Source: Benincasa hispida (taxonomy: Eukaryota > Streptophyta > Magnoliopsida > Cucurbitales > Cucurbitaceae). Taken from it: a stretch of 64,000 bases of DNA. The stretch is taken from NCBI RefSeq assembly GCF_009727055.1, contig NC_052349.1, positions 42,108,762-42,172,761 on the forward strand, read 5' to 3'. This document shows, piece after piece, positions 43,865 through 55,559 of the stretch. The notes beneath the pieces are model-generated. The model did not search any database. It saw only the letters and a program-made list of their open reading frames with translations, and had not been told where the DNA came from. Position numbers and translations under genes: made by a program. Each line of letters begins with the position of its first letter. Within the stretch, counting starts at the first letter, position 1.

Positions 43865-45965
43865 TGTTGGGATTGGTGTCTTAATTCTTCCGAAGTCTCA
43901 TAGTTTGTAATTTATACACATTGTTATGAATAAAATAAGGGCTATTTTATCTAGCATTTACTCATATCCAATAAACAAAGCTCCATGGTTATTGTATATA
44001 AACTTAAGCATGTATATGAGATATACAAGTGGATCATGCCTTAAGTAATAACTTAAATAGGTCTGTAGTATGAGGATTAATGAGGGATACCTGATCCTGG
44101 TGACACTACGAATACGACCCACTTTATAGAGGTTTGCAAGTGTTGTGAACTACTGTAGATGGTAAATCCTGACCATTCATATAGAGACATGTGAGCGGGG
44201 GTGTACTATACAAAGAGTTTGTATAAGACCACACCATAAGATGACTAGTCTTTGTATATAATGTTCTTGATAGTGGAGACTTACATCTCACCTAAACGAC
44301 CATAGGTGACATGACCTCAATACTGAGTGTTTTGGGAACTTCTACCTTTGAAGGCGGTCCTTTGATTAGTATAGGTGAGAGTGGCCAGATTGCCAACTCA
44401 ACATGCCTACCTTTTGGGGGATTTTTCTGATTTGGGAGCTGGCAACTCAGTTACACAAGATGGAATTCACTCCTTCCCCGAAGCAGGGGTAAGTAGATAG
44501 ATTGCTCCCTTAAAGGCTGATTCAGGGGCATGAACATAGTGGCCACAGCTTTTCTTTGGAAGAGAGGACTCAGTCATAGTAGGACTATGACTTATGTTCA
44601 TTAGAGGGATTAGTGGTACTTAAGGAGTTAGATGTAACTATAAGGCATAACGGTTATTGGCCCAGCTTCTGTGAAGGGATATCACATTGTTGATTGGTTT
44701 ATATGGACAAATAATATATTTGTGGTAAAGAGAGTTCAATTGTCGGTCTTTACTAGAGTGTCTGATAGTTAACGGATGGTGGATCCCGTGACTAAAGAGT
44801 TTAGTTAGTTACTCACGTACCATTGGAGCTTTGAGCTACAGGTCCATAAGATCCCCTTAGTAGCTCAATGTATTCAAGTTGAGAATCAGTTCTTAGTGTT
44901 GATTTGAAATGTTCAAATTGAAAAGAGGTAATTCGATTATATATGATATGATCGGTGTAATGTATGAGATACATCAAGTGAAGGATTAATGTAAATGATA
45001 TTTATCTTAAGTACCATGAAATAGAAAAGGAGCTATGGTTTATATGTTTCATGAGGTGAAATATTAAAGCTATAGGTTATAAATATAATATGATAAGCTA
45101 GTTATCATACATATTTATAATAATATTAATTATTTGGATAATTATCTCTTTTTCTCTAATAACCAATTGAGTGAGAGGTTATTGGTAGTTTCATGGTAAC
45201 CGTGAGATAAAAGAAAAAATGATTTCCTAAATTTAGTAGTTGTTGAATTGAGATTTTTATTCTGGGAAAGATCTCATGTAGATGTTGTCAAGTGAATGAG
45301 ATTTACTAAACAATAGTTAAAGAGAGACTAGACGATCATGGAGCAACATTATACGATAGTTCACTCAGCTAGCCGATAGCTAAATGATCACGGAGATTTT
45401 GCTAAATGATCGCGAAGCTTTTGCTAAACGATCGCGAAGCTTCTTCTAAACGATTAGGCATCGTTTATGCGATAGACCTCTGTCTTCTCCCACTTGCTCA
45501 ATCGTTTACACGATTGTTGTTCCTCTGGTCTCGTCCTCTAACTAAATCCACACAGCCCACACTTCTGGATTCTCACACCGAGAATACCCAGGTAGCCATT
45601 GTGGTGGTGTCGTACTCAACTCGACATGTTTGAGGTTTTTTGAGTTTGTTCGTTGTGTTCATGGTCTTGGAGTTTGTTGTGTTCGTGATTATTGTGATCG
45701 TGCTGTGTTGCGGTCTTAGTGTTCAAGCATTCGGGTTTTCTGTCTTACTGGTTGGACAAGCATTCGTGATCAAGGGTGTTGAAGATGAGTCTTCAAAGGT
45801 ATGTAAATTCTATCCTTTGATCTTATATAAAGCATGTTTAATTTCGTTTTATGCATAGTTTGTATGTTTCTGTTTGTTAATTGTAATTGTTTATGTTCAA
45901 ATACGAATGAAATTTGGAATGATCATGTCGCTGCTCATGGAAATCCTCATATCCGATTTCCTTCA
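43865..45965 (+). repeat. Copia-2 3' LTR, 2101 bp, full length
   Basis: Starts TGTTGGGATTGG after the purine tract and ends TTTCCTTCA before AACAT. It contains the part missing from the 5' LTR (43865-43921 and about 44170-44670), and three GATCGCGAAGCTT-type units at 45390-45450. Downstream of 45966 the Athila element resumes. Confidence 0.93.
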
Positions 45966-45970
45966 AACAT

Positions 45971-46560
45971 TATATGAGTATTTCAAAGGAAATATGACCC
46001 TTGCAAAAATACGTATAATTCAGAGTAGAAAGACCATCCTAACTTCAAATGGGGCAGTCAAGGGGAAATGACAACAGAAATCATAATCAGCAGTTATCCT
46101 CATCTTCAAGTATGTCCCTTGAAGACATAGTTAAATCCTTTGCTGATAATGCTCTGAAATTTCAATAGGAAATCCATCAGTTGTAGAAGGATTCCATTCA
46201 ATTTCAGCAAGAAACCAGGACGGGGTTGAATAACCTTGGTCTATAAATCACCCAGCTTGCAACTACAATCAACAAAATGTAGATTGTCTTCAGGTAAGCT
46301 TTCAACTCAACCTGACCATCACAACATAAGTGTCATTACCTTGAGAAGTGGTAAGGTGCTTCCCTCTATGACCCCACCACCAGTTGCTACTTCAGTTTCT
46401 CTTTTTGTGGAAAACCCGATTGAGGTATATAATAGTGAAGATGCCCAAATCACTCAGGTAAATACCAATTCTCCATCTTCTTCTGATTCAATTGTTCCTA
46501 AGGCCCCTTTTCCCAAAAGCAAGCAAAGGTAGATGTTATTGTTAATCATTCATAACCTAC
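45971..46560 (+). pseudogene. gag: Athila-type gag, C-terminal part, broken
   Basis: Continues from 30206 with YEYFKG. After stops, a frame from 46236 gives TQPDHHNISVITLRSGKVLP, the conserved TLRSGK segment typical of gypsy elements of this group, followed by a Pro/Ser-rich tail to PKSKQR (46532). The polypeptide would be the nucleocapsid side of gag. Protease should follow but is missing. Confidence 0.7.
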
Positions 46561-46639
46561 TAACCTGAAGGAAGTCTAGTCTTCTCTTTGTAGCATCGGT
46601 TTTTATCATTGTTTTACTAAGAATTTTTTCAGGATGCCT

Positions 46640-47140
46640 TGCCTTTATCTTCTCTTTTGCAGAAAGACGCTCCTGTTGTATTTGACAATGATTGCAGGCG
46701 AGCTTTTAACTTTTTCAAGGAAAAGCTAACAAGTATTCCAATCTTATAGTCTCCTCGATTCGATTTACCTTTTTGAGATCATGTGTGACGCCAGGAATCT
46801 GGTAGTGGTAGCTGTTATTGGATGAAGGATTGACAGGAGAAACCACGTCATTTGCTTTGCATCCAGGACACTTAATTCGACTTAGAACAATTATACTACC
46901 ACAGAAAAGAAGCTACTTGCGATTGTTTTTTCCTTAGATAAATTCTGTTCCTATGTTCTTAGTTGAAAAATAATTGTTTTCACTAATCATGCAGTGCTTA
47001 GACACCTTATGAGGAAGAAAGAGTCAAAACCTATACTTGTGAGGTGGATAGTTCTTCTCCAAGAGTTTAACCTAATAATTGGAGATAGGAAGGGAAGTGA
47101 AAACTTAGCTGCAGACCAATTGAGCAAAATCATTCAAGAG
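46640..47140 (+). pseudogene. pol: Athila-type RT end and RNase H, broken
   Basis: FDNDCRRAFNFFKEKLTSIP near 46680 matches the C-terminal thumb segment of gypsy RT (CxxAFxxLKxxLTSAPI). RNase H follows across frames: RNHVICFASRTLN-like text near 46840, TTEKKLLAIVFSLDKFCSY near 46895, VFTNHAVLRHLMRKKESKPI (46975) and LVRWIVLLQEFNLIIGDRKG (47037), and ENLAADQLSKI at 47100. Most of RT, including the YxDD site, is deleted. The frame from 46994 stays open to 47317. Confidence 0.8.
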
Positions 47141-48470
47141 AAAGATAGTCAACTGATCAAAAAGGACTTCCCAAGTGAGGACGTTTTTAGGGTATCTAGC
47201 TTTGAACCATGGTATGTTGACATGATGAACTACCTGATCATGGGCAAGTTTCCTCTACATATGAGTAGTAGTTCTAGAAGGACAAAAAGCAAGAATGGCT
47301 CTAAATATTATGTTTGAAATGAATCATATCTATGGAATTTTTTTACTGACCAAATAATTAAGAGATGCGCTCTTGAGCATGATTTTGCATTTATCTTATC
47401 TTTTTGTCATGATTATGCTTGTGGAGGCCATTTTAGTCCTAAGAGGATAGCCCGCAAGTTGCTTGATAGTGGTCTTTTCTAGACTATCCTATTTGCTAAT
47501 GCTTATGCTTTTTACAAATTCTATGTGAAATGTCAAAAGTTTGGGTCCTTGTCAAAAAAAAGAATAAGATGCCCCTTAATTTAATTTGTGAAATATTCAA
47601 TGTTTGAAATATGGATTTTATGAGCCCCTTTCCCTCCTCTACTGGTTATTTATATGTTCTCATTGCTGTAGATTATTGCCAAAGTGGGTGGAGGCAATCT
47701 CCATAAGGACCAATATTGTTGTTGTGGTTTCAAGTTTTATCAAGTCTAACATATTTAGCAGGTTTGGAGTCCCTCGGGCCATTATTAGCGATCAAGGCAT
47801 GCGCTTTTGCAATAGAACGATTGAATCGTTTTTGAAGAAATATAATATCCACCATCATGTAGCAACACTATATCATCCCCTAACAAATGGTAAGGCAGAG
47901 ATTTCAAATCATGAGGTGAAAAGTATCTTGGAGAAGACGATCAGTCTAGGGCGTAAAGGTTGGAGTTTACGCTTAAATGATGCCTTATAGGCGTATAAAA
48001 ATACTTTTAAAACGCCTATTGGGACCACTCCATTTAGGCTTGTCTATGGAAACACATGCCATCTCCTTGTTGAAATTAAGCACAAGGCTTATTAGGTAGT
48101 TAAGAAGTGCAGCGTGGAGTTAGAAAAAGCTGGAAAGTCGATATTGTTACAGCTACAAGAGTTGGAGGAGTTAAGAATGGGGACCTATGAGAGTGCCCGT
48201 ATTTACAAGGAGAAAACAAAACTCCTCCATGATTGTGTATTAATAAGGAAGGATTTTCAAGTTGGTCAAAAAGTCCTCCTTTACAACTCTCGCCTCAACA
48301 TTCCAGGTAAGTTACATTCTAGCTGGTTAGGTCCCTTTGAGTTTACTAATATCTTCTCCCATCGTGCAGTGGAAATCAAGAGTTTGAAAATAGGAAAGCT
48401 TTTCAACGTGAACGGGCACCATTTGATGCTCTTTAATGAATGGGAGGTTGACCATATTCCTCAATTATAG
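47141..48470 (+). pseudogene. pol: Athila-type integrase, broken
   Basis: The linker and zinc domain carry PWYVDMMNYLIMGKFP (47208), ALEHDFAFILSFCHDYACGG (47370) and FYKFYVKCQKFG (47512). The catalytic core is in pieces: KWVEAI (47683) and FGVPRAIISDQGMRFCNRTI (47765) with one Asp, then VATLYHPLTNGKAEISNHEV (47860) with Glu. After a stop at 47989 the conserved tail is AYKNTFKTPIGTTPFRLVYG, ELEKAGKSILLQLQELEELR (48120), YKEKTKLLHD, FQVGQKVLLYNSRL and LGPFEFTNIFSHRAVEIKS, ending at 48468. The segment 48114-48470 is fully open and is the best-preserved part of this element. Confidence 0.85.
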
Positions 48471-50429
48471 GTCTAGTGATTCCCTCATACACCTGAGCCT
48501 CGTTTGCCAACCATTGAGCAATTGACATTAAACATTTGTGTTTCCTAGGAGTAGCCAGGCGTTTAAATTTACTGCTTTCTTTCATTTCTAGTTTTTCTTT
48601 TTTTTCTTTTTTGTTAGGTTCCAATTGATTGGGGGATTTATATGGTTTTTTTTTTTTTACTAATGAACTCACATATTTCAAGTTGTATGGCATGCTCAAC
48701 CTCTGCACACGCCCAAATCATGGAAGTTTTCTGATTCCCCCCTTATGTTTGTCCATGTGCTTTATCTCACACGTGTTTTCTAATTTATATGAGAAACTTC
48801 GACCACTACTATTGGCGACAGCTCGTGACCATTGTCGACCAACTCCAGTTACCACCTCCAGCGACTATCGATGGCCAACATCTGACCACCACCTCCAGCG
48901 ACCGCTATAGGCCAACATCCAGAGATCGCCACCAGAGCTACTTTCAACTACCACTTCCGACAATGGCCTCCGGCAACCATAGATGTGAAAAAAAAAATCT
49001 TTACAATAATTTGACATTAACAAAACCATTTTTATTATATAACAAGCCAAACAAACTTGTATATAAAAACACTTTTGAGAAAAAATTGGTAATCATGAGG
49101 TGTGTTTTTATTTTAGGGAGTTTTTATTAAAAAAAATGTTTAAATGAAAATGGATTTTTGAAAAACATTTTCTAAGTCATTCCAAGCAAGCCCTTAGTAA
49201 ATTTTCCTTGTTTGTCTAACGAGCTTTCTATACTAATAACCTAATTAAATAGATCAAATTACAAGAATGACTTAAATTCATTATTTTTTTCATGAATAAC
49301 TTAATATGTTACAATATTACATAAAAATCAAATCCAAAAGTCCATAATACACCCATTAATTTCTAGTCTTTTATTAAAAAAATGAAAAGACACAAATATA
49401 GAAATCATATGCCTTAAATAGTTTTTTTCCCAAAATTTTCAAAACCAATCACAAAAGGAAATTTCCATTTCTATTAAATTCAGGAGATTTTATTCTTCCC
49501 TAATTTGTCTTACAAATATTGAATTTTGATTTAAAATTCAGAATCTTTGAATTTGGTAGATTACATTTAATACATAATTATAGTACCAAATCTTTGTTTT
49601 CATCTAGGTTTTGTTTTTTTATAGGCAGCAAGTTTATTTCAAATATATACAACATTATTACACATATATATAACGTTTATTTTAAATATATTTAGAACAA
49701 ATATAGATTTTAGATTGTTATAAGTCTCGTTTCTATTTAGATAATATTTCCCTTACTTTGTCACATCTATCCATGTATATTTAGTCATTTTACAGATATG
49801 TGCCACATATTATATAATAATAATGTTAGGGCAAATTACAAAATTGATCGTTAAAATATGGTAATTATTGCAATTTTCATCTTGATTGAAGAAGTGTCAT
49901 AGCAGTTAAATAGTTTTGGGAAACATAAGCACCATAACATATTCCCTAAGATTTAGGTATATATAACATATTTGTTAACTAATAAAATAATAAACAATTA
50001 AATGAAAAACACGCATTAATTAGGATATATTTCGCAATTGCAATTAATGATTAATAAAAATAAAAAAATTCTTCAAATAATAAATATTAAATTCATTTTG
50101 ATTTTCTTTAGTATTTTAATTATAAAATATTACCATAATTAAATAAGAAAGAGAATGTGCTATAAGGTTAAATTTGTCCAAAATATTTAAGAAATTGATT
50201 TATGAAATATTGTTTGAGTTTAGGCTATTTATGAAATATCAATGGTGAAGTAGGTTGATTGTTTAAATCTTTCTTCTCTTATTTATTTTATTTTTGGAAA
50301 AGAATTAACCATGTGACCGTAGGTCTTCCTAATAAGAAAAAAATGAGACACTTCAGGAAAAAAAAATGTTTGGTTGCTTGTATTTTGTTTCAAAAATGGT
50401 CTTTTGCTTTATCTACTTCTTCGGACTCA
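48471..50429. other. Intergenic, no gene seen
   Basis: To about 48780 the sequence may still be Athila 3' untranslated DNA. At 48790-48985 a GC-richer stretch repeats CCACCTCCAGCGAC and CGACCA words without a recognised origin. 49000-49197 is AT-rich and ends TGACTTAG-inverse text resembling segments near 12.6 and 58.7 kb. 49200-50430 is plain AT-rich DNA. Confidence 0.45.
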
Positions 50430-50664
50430 CTACTGCAGCTGAGATTTCATGGATTTGATAAATATTATGTGGTTTATTTGTTTTTCTACTTCATGCTTGT
50501 TATATCATGGCATTGAATCTACTATTCAACTTGCCCGTAATTCTGTTTTTCATGGTCGAACAAAACATGTTGAGATCGATTTTCACTTTGTTAAAGAGAA
50601 AGTTGCAGCTCGTGATTTACACTTGAGCTTCTTTACAATTAAGCAAAGGGATATTAGTGTATGA
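50430..50664 (+). pseudogene. Isolated copia RNase H scrap
   Basis: Across frames the translation gives TAAEISWI (50438 on), then LNLLFNLP-type text, then VFHGRTKHVEIDFHFVKEKV (50547-50606) and AARDLHLSFFTIKQ. This is the C-terminal end of a copia RNase H ([22 protein letters not shown]), stopping at 50664. No other part of pol is upstream, so the element is truncated to its last 230 bp of coding sequence. Confidence 0.8.
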
Positions 50665-50689
50665 GTATGGGTTAATGCTGAGTTGTTTT

Positions 50690-50850
50690 AATTCTATTAG
50701 TTTGTTGCTAATATGGTTTGATATCCTTAATAATCTTTCACTCTCCTAGTATTCTCTCATTGTACTATAAATATCTGTGAGATTATTCGTCAATAATATG
50801 AGAGATATTACATTTACTCTAATCATCTTTATATCAAACACATTTTTGTT
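50690..50850 (+). repeat. Probable copia LTR fragment beside the RNase H scrap
   Basis: Located where the 3' LTR should be. It has TACTATAAATATCTGTG (50763 on) and AATAATATGAGAGA, a promoter/polyadenylation arrangement seen in short copia LTRs. The TG start and CA end are not certain and no second copy is in the window. Confidence 0.4.
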
Positions 50851-52908
50851 ATTCTCGTTGACTATAATATTCATTCATTATTTTCTATAATCATTAATAG
50901 GACGATAATTACAACTCATCCATGTGTCAACCAGTACAAAAATATGTTATTGATCAATATTTTTCATTTTAGGAAATTTGTAATGGGTGGAAATCCAAAA
51001 TATATAATTAGAGATATGCTTTCGATATATGGAAAATTATAGATTTGGCAAAAATCTCAAATTTAAATTTTCATTTATTTTGTACTTCATTTTTGCCCTT
51101 TTAATTTTTTGATATATCAGTCAACTAATATACCACATTTAAATTATATCAAATTTGTATTTTTTCACTGATTTACACTTTATATTTTTTTTTTTGTTTG
51201 CAGCAATATGAGTTATTACTCACTTTGATTTTTGTATCTACTACATTTTTTTAATCCCTTTTTAGTTTTTGTTTTCTTTTCAAATGATGTTGTTTCTTTC
51301 ATTTTAAGTACAAATCTAGGGAGATTCAACCTAAAGCTCACTGACACTAAGTTTAGTATACTTATTTTGACAATTTAGGCATGTTTAGAATAACTATAGA
51401 AAAAAATTTTAAAAAAAAAAACTTAAATTATTAGTCATATTCAACCACATAGTGGATCAAGTGTATGAAGAATATCAAGTATATATCAATAGCATATCAA
51501 ATGTATCGACTATATTAGATGTATCAAGTATATATGGGTTGAGCTTATTTTCTGATATTTTACAAAAGTAATAAGTCGGAACTAAATCTACAAGAAGTCC
51601 TTTTTTATTACATCAATATTAAAATAGGAAGGGTATAATAAATATATTGATTGATATTTGTATTTTTTTTTTCCTTTTTACTCTAGTTAACGAAAAAATA
51701 ATAACATAATCATTGAAGAAATGAAAATATCTATGACATGGATGAACTAAACAACACATTCTTGATGTAGGCCATATACTCGAATAAAATTTACATCATA
51801 CATCATAACGATATGACGCCTCACAATTGCAAATTTCCAAACAATTGTCACATGTAAATATAGCAACAGAGTTTGGATTTTTTTTTTTTTTCTTTTATCT
51901 TCTAGNTATAGTAATAGTTGTTTGTATTTGTTTAATGAGAAACTTTGAATCAATAATAATAGTAATAATAGTTATTATAGAATTATGCAGAATCATTTGC
52001 TGACTTATCAAATTATGAATTAGATATTATCATAGTACTAAAAAAATTTCACCATGTAAACTTTTTTTTATTCCAAGTCTTAACTTCAACAGAACCTTAT
52101 CCCATCTAATTATAAACTCAAGTTAACAACAGAAACATATAAACCGTTAGATCTTGGATTTTTGTATTTTTCCTTTTTTTTTCACTTTAGTTGATCCTCC
52201 AAAAACGATTTTCGAGAAAAGGAATAAATGATTCATGCAATAGACTGGCTTTATTTAATTTTTAGAGAAAAAATAATTACTTTTACAAGCGGCTCCTAAA
52301 GAATATGGATTCAACATAAAAGTCATTTGCTTTCAACTTTGTCGGCGGCCAAATCCAATGAACCCCAACGACCATATTGACTTCCTTATTCTATGGGTTC
52401 AACCATATACACATATTTAAAATTTTGACTATAATATTGATATATATATATATATATATTCATTTTAAACGAGCTTAAATTAATTCTGAACTGAAGGGAA
52501 CATGCCATGCCCCTTGTTTGATACCAAACTTAAAATATTTTAAGAAAATTTATAAAGAAAATGGAGATTTAAAAAAACCTAAGAACCTTTTCGCCTCCTG
52601 TTGCATTTTTACATTATATTCCTTTCCTATACACATTGCGACCACTTTTTTTTTTTTAATATATACACATCGCTTCAAGTTACAAAAGGGGACAGGGTTA
52701 AAACAGTAAATTACAATAAAAACTAAACGTCAAAACAAAGGAACGAACTAAACGAATGGTCCGGATCTCTTCTATGCCACCGAAGATAGCCAATCCCCGC
52801 CGTCAAAATTGTACTCTCTTTTATTCTTACTTTTTTATCTTATTATTTTTATTATTACTATTATTATTGCCGTCGTTGTGTGCGTGGGCTCATTATTGGG
52901 CCTCTATT
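50851..52908. other. Intergenic, 3' side of the LBD gene; one ambiguous base
   Basis: AT-rich, no gene seen. Base 51906 is N. 51460-51540 has repeated ATCAAGTGTAT / ATCAAATGTAT words. A (TA)n run is at 52438-52460. On the minus strand, about 52730-52908 is likely the 3' untranslated region of the LBD gene, with AATAAAA at about 52815-52822 as a possible polyadenylation signal. Confidence 0.45.
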
Positions 52909-53900
52909 TCAGGCTGAAAAATCAAGGCCTAAAACAGTATTGCACGTCTCGTTATTGGGCCTGAACCCGACGTCGGCCTCTATCTTTCGCTTCTTCATTG
53001 GAATCACGTGCTGTGCACGTAACACCGGCTCCATCCCCAGGGTTAGTTCTAGAGCTAATTCACTTTGCGGAATTGGCACTGCGCCGCCGTCGTGGCCCGT
53101 GGATTCCGATCGGGAAAAAACCGACGGCACCGGAGGAGGAGAATCCTCCGCTGTTCCAACTGAAATAATGCTCTCGGTTTCTTTACTCTCGTTCTCGAGA
53201 TGCCGCGAGTCGGATTGGTGACTCAACGACGACTCACCACTCGACGACCTATTCAACTCGGTAGAGCAGAGTCGCCGAGTCGATTCATCAACAGTGGAGG
53301 CAATTCCTTTACTCGCTTTCCCTTTCACAGCCGACCGCTTGAACCGGCACCGAGTCTTAACTCGCCGATTGGCTTCGGTATCGTTGGACGCAACGGAGTT
53401 TTCATCCTTGGAAACGTGACGAATGTCGTAAGCCTTCAACGGCGGTCCGTCGGCAGTAGCTGCCGTTTCGGAGTTGATCGGCGTGATCGGAGCACCTTTA
53501 AGTACGGCTTCAACAGCCGCCTGACAGAGCTGCCAACTACCAGACCACAATAATCCAACCGATCCGTAAATCGGATTGACAATCCGTCCACAAGCCTCGT
53601 AGAGAAGAGATCTAAAAATCGCTGTAAAATGAAAACGAAAATCAAAACTGAATGAAAATGCAAAAGAATCAAAGATGAAAAACCAAAAACCAAAAGAGAA
53701 GAGAACTAACCAGGGCGGAGATGATCAGGACCAGCGTTGATGAGATTCATGAGTCCAGCACGGCCATAGAACTTAGCGAGAAAAACGGTAGCGTTAGCCT
53801 GAGATTCAGGAGTCTTGATCCACTGTAAACAAGGTCGAATACTGCAATTCTCACTGCAACCTTTGCGAAGTACTCTGCAACCATTACAACTCATCCGCAT
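52909..53900 (-). CDS. LBD41-like: LOB-domain transcription factor, class II, LBD40/41/42 group
   Basis: Two exons, 53900-53711 and 53621-52909, with an 89-bp GT-AG intron; the split codon gives P-A-I and a 300-residue protein. The start is the ATG at 53900 (MRMSCNGC), as in this family; the upstream in-frame extension begins only with TTG. The LOB zinc motif is C5-x2-C8-x6-C15-x3-C19, followed by [14 protein letters not shown] (40-53), [20 protein letters not shown] (60-79) and [12 protein letters not shown]. The variable C-terminal half is Ser/Arg-rich and then has LALELTLG (about 252-259), an EAR-like LxLxL repression motif, and MKKRK near 272-276, a likely nuclear signal. Arabidopsis relatives are plant nuclear DNA-binding proteins; LBD41 there is induced by low oxygen. 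This copy is somewhat longer than those relatives. Intact, GC-rich, unlike its surroundings. The exact orthologue within LBD40/41/42 is not settled. Confidence 0.93.
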
Positions 53901-54030
53901 TTTGAGCAAGAACAGCAATGGCAGAATGGAAGCATAAAATGAGAGAGAAATTTGGGGGAAAAAGGGTATTTGATTGAGGATATAAAGAGAGGAAGTACAA
54001 AGGGATATTTAAGGGGGAAAAGAAGGAAAG

Positions 54031-54043
54031 TAATATATATAAT
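54031..54043 (-). promoter_or_regulatory. Candidate TATA box of the LBD gene
   Basis: On the minus strand ATTATATATATTA lies about 131 bp upstream of the ATG, leaving room for a leader of about 100 bp that is pyrimidine-rich. Two other TATA-like words (TTAAATATCC near 54008 and CTTTATATCC near 53984) are closer to the start and could serve instead. Confidence 0.4.
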
Positions 54044-55550
54044 CTGGGAGGTGGGAGCCATTGGGTTTTCAGGGAAAATGGGAGCACGCAGTTTCAAATT
54101 ATTATTAATTTTCATTATTCTAATTTCTAATTTTAATTTTAAATTACTTTTTTAAAAAAAAAAAAAAAAAAACACTGCTTTTTTCCGTACTTGTGGAGGT
54201 TCCATTTTTTAACCCACTTTTCCATACCATCACCCAAATACGTCTTCTATTTTAATTATGATGATTCCGTCTCTTTCACTCGCTTTACTTCTGCGTGTCT
54301 TCCACTCGCTCTATCCATTTTCACTTCTTAATATTATTTTACATTCTTGATTATAATTACAACAAATACTACTGTTTCTTTACATATTATTCTTTTACAA
54401 AAACTACCTTGTATGCATATATATATATATATTTCAATACTATGAACGCTCTTCCATCATACTAATCAAAACATTAGGGTTCATTTCCATAACTATTTAA
54501 ATTTTAGTTTGTTTGCTTTTTTTTTAATTTTAAGTCAAATTCTTATAATTTCTTCACATTTTTGTATGGATTTTTAGTCAAATAACCAAATTTGAAACTA
54601 CATCAATTTTTTGCTTGAATTTTAAAAATAAAACTAAGTTTAAATTTCAAATACAAACCAAAAGTGAATTAAATCTATTCATATTGAGAATGAATGGTCT
54701 GAATTTAGCAAATAGTAAGATTTTTCATATAATTTGATTTTTTTTTTCATTTTCTCTTATTCCTCTCCTTTTTATGTATTGTAAATAATTATGTGACAAT
54801 GTTGATAGGATTTTGAGAAAAGTATAATTTGACTTGAGAAATTTTGATGCATAAATAGCTATCATGTCTAATTTAAAGTTTTAACTAATTCAACTTATAG
54901 TTTAAAAAATACATTAATTGAATTTTCATTCAAATAAAATGAAATTGGAATAAACATCAGAAAAGTTATCTTAACATTATTAATATTTAGAATGTCCAAA
55001 TTTTATTTTTACGAAATGCCCATAAAAACATCTATAAAACGTTGATCTTGATAAATTTTTTGTTATTGAATAATATTAGTATAATTAATGAAAATCTAAA
55101 CTTTTTTTTTTTTTGTTTAAATCCTACTTTGTTAATGAATTATGAGTTTTGTCTATTTTGGTTCCTAACTTGTAAAATATCTATTTTAGTCCCTAAATTT
55201 TTAAAATGTATCCATTATTGTCAATTCTCTATTAATTAGTCAACAAATTGATAATGTGGCATCTAGTTTAATATATATACATATATAATATTCATGTGGA
55301 TGATTTGTTGTCGGGAAAGAGGTGAATTTTATTTAAGTGTTCTTCTCTCATTCTTTTCATTGTAGAAAAAAAGGTTTTTGCAATTTCCAATTGTCTATTT
55401 GGAGGGAATAGTCCTAATGGACATATTTTAAAAATTTAGGGCTAAAAGAGACGTTTTAAAAGTTCAAAAATCAAAATAGAACAAAATTTAAGGTTGATGA
55501 TAAAATTAGGATTTTTTTTTTTAATCTAAACTAAATTTTTTTCTTTAAAA
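54044..55550. other. Upstream region of the LBD gene, AT-rich
   Basis: No gene seen. Contains a poly-A/T run at 54150-54172, a (TA)n run at 54416-54433, and a small inverted-repeat element at 55151-55487. Confidence 0.45.
55151..55487. repeat. Inverted-repeat miniature element, about 340 bp
   Basis: TCTATTTTGGTTCCTAACTT and AATTTTTAAAATGTATCCAT on the left recur in inverse order and orientation on the right (AATGGACATATTTTAAAAAT and AGTTCAAAAATCAAAATAGA). This is the same style of repeat (TTTGGTCCCTAA) as at 57.8 kb. Edges are approximate. Confidence 0.6.
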
Positions 55551-55559
55551 AAATCTAAA

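Larger units (their letters stand above)
30212..45965 (+). mobile_element. Copia-2: Ty1/copia retrotransposon with long LTRs, decayed
   Basis: The 3' LTR is 2101 bp (43865-45965). The 5' LTR is represented by 30212-30748 and 36304-37358, with a CACTA element between. The flanks CACAT and AACAT are a slightly eroded target duplication. The internal part has a copia primer site at 37361, a non-coding leader of about 2.7 kb, then gag, protease, integrase, RT and RNase H in copia order, and a purine tract before 43865. All reading frames are broken. The two LTRs differ by two deletions in the 5' copy and by repeat number, besides scattered substitutions. Confidence 0.92.
28080..48470 (+). mobile_element. 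Athila-type Ty3/gypsy element, split in gag by Copia-2
   Basis: The left fragment (about 28080-30211) has an LTR, a degenerate Athila primer-site region and the first part of gag. The right fragment (45966-48470) resumes gag and continues with RNase H and integrase. At the break the flanks are CACAT (30207-30211) and AACAT (45966-45970), and dropping the insert joins gag in register. Protease and most of RT are missing from the right fragment, which means an internal deletion. I could not identify a 3' LTR after 48470, so the element is truncated there or the LTR is too diverged to see. The left edge is approximate. Confidence 0.8.

Noticed and set aside
46236..48470. A separate gypsy element unrelated to the piece at 28-30 kb
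   Set aside because: Duplicated flanks and continuous gag reading across Copia-2 make one split Athila-type element the simpler reading.
53200..53553. 117-residue plus-strand frame, and a second at 52880-53221
   Set aside because: Both are antisense to exon 2 of the LBD gene, whose GC-rich codons leave the opposite frames open.
53706..53918. LBD start extended upstream to 53918 (MLFLLK...)
   Set aside because: The first codon there is TTG, not ATG, and family members begin MRMSCNGC; the ATG at 53900 is used instead.
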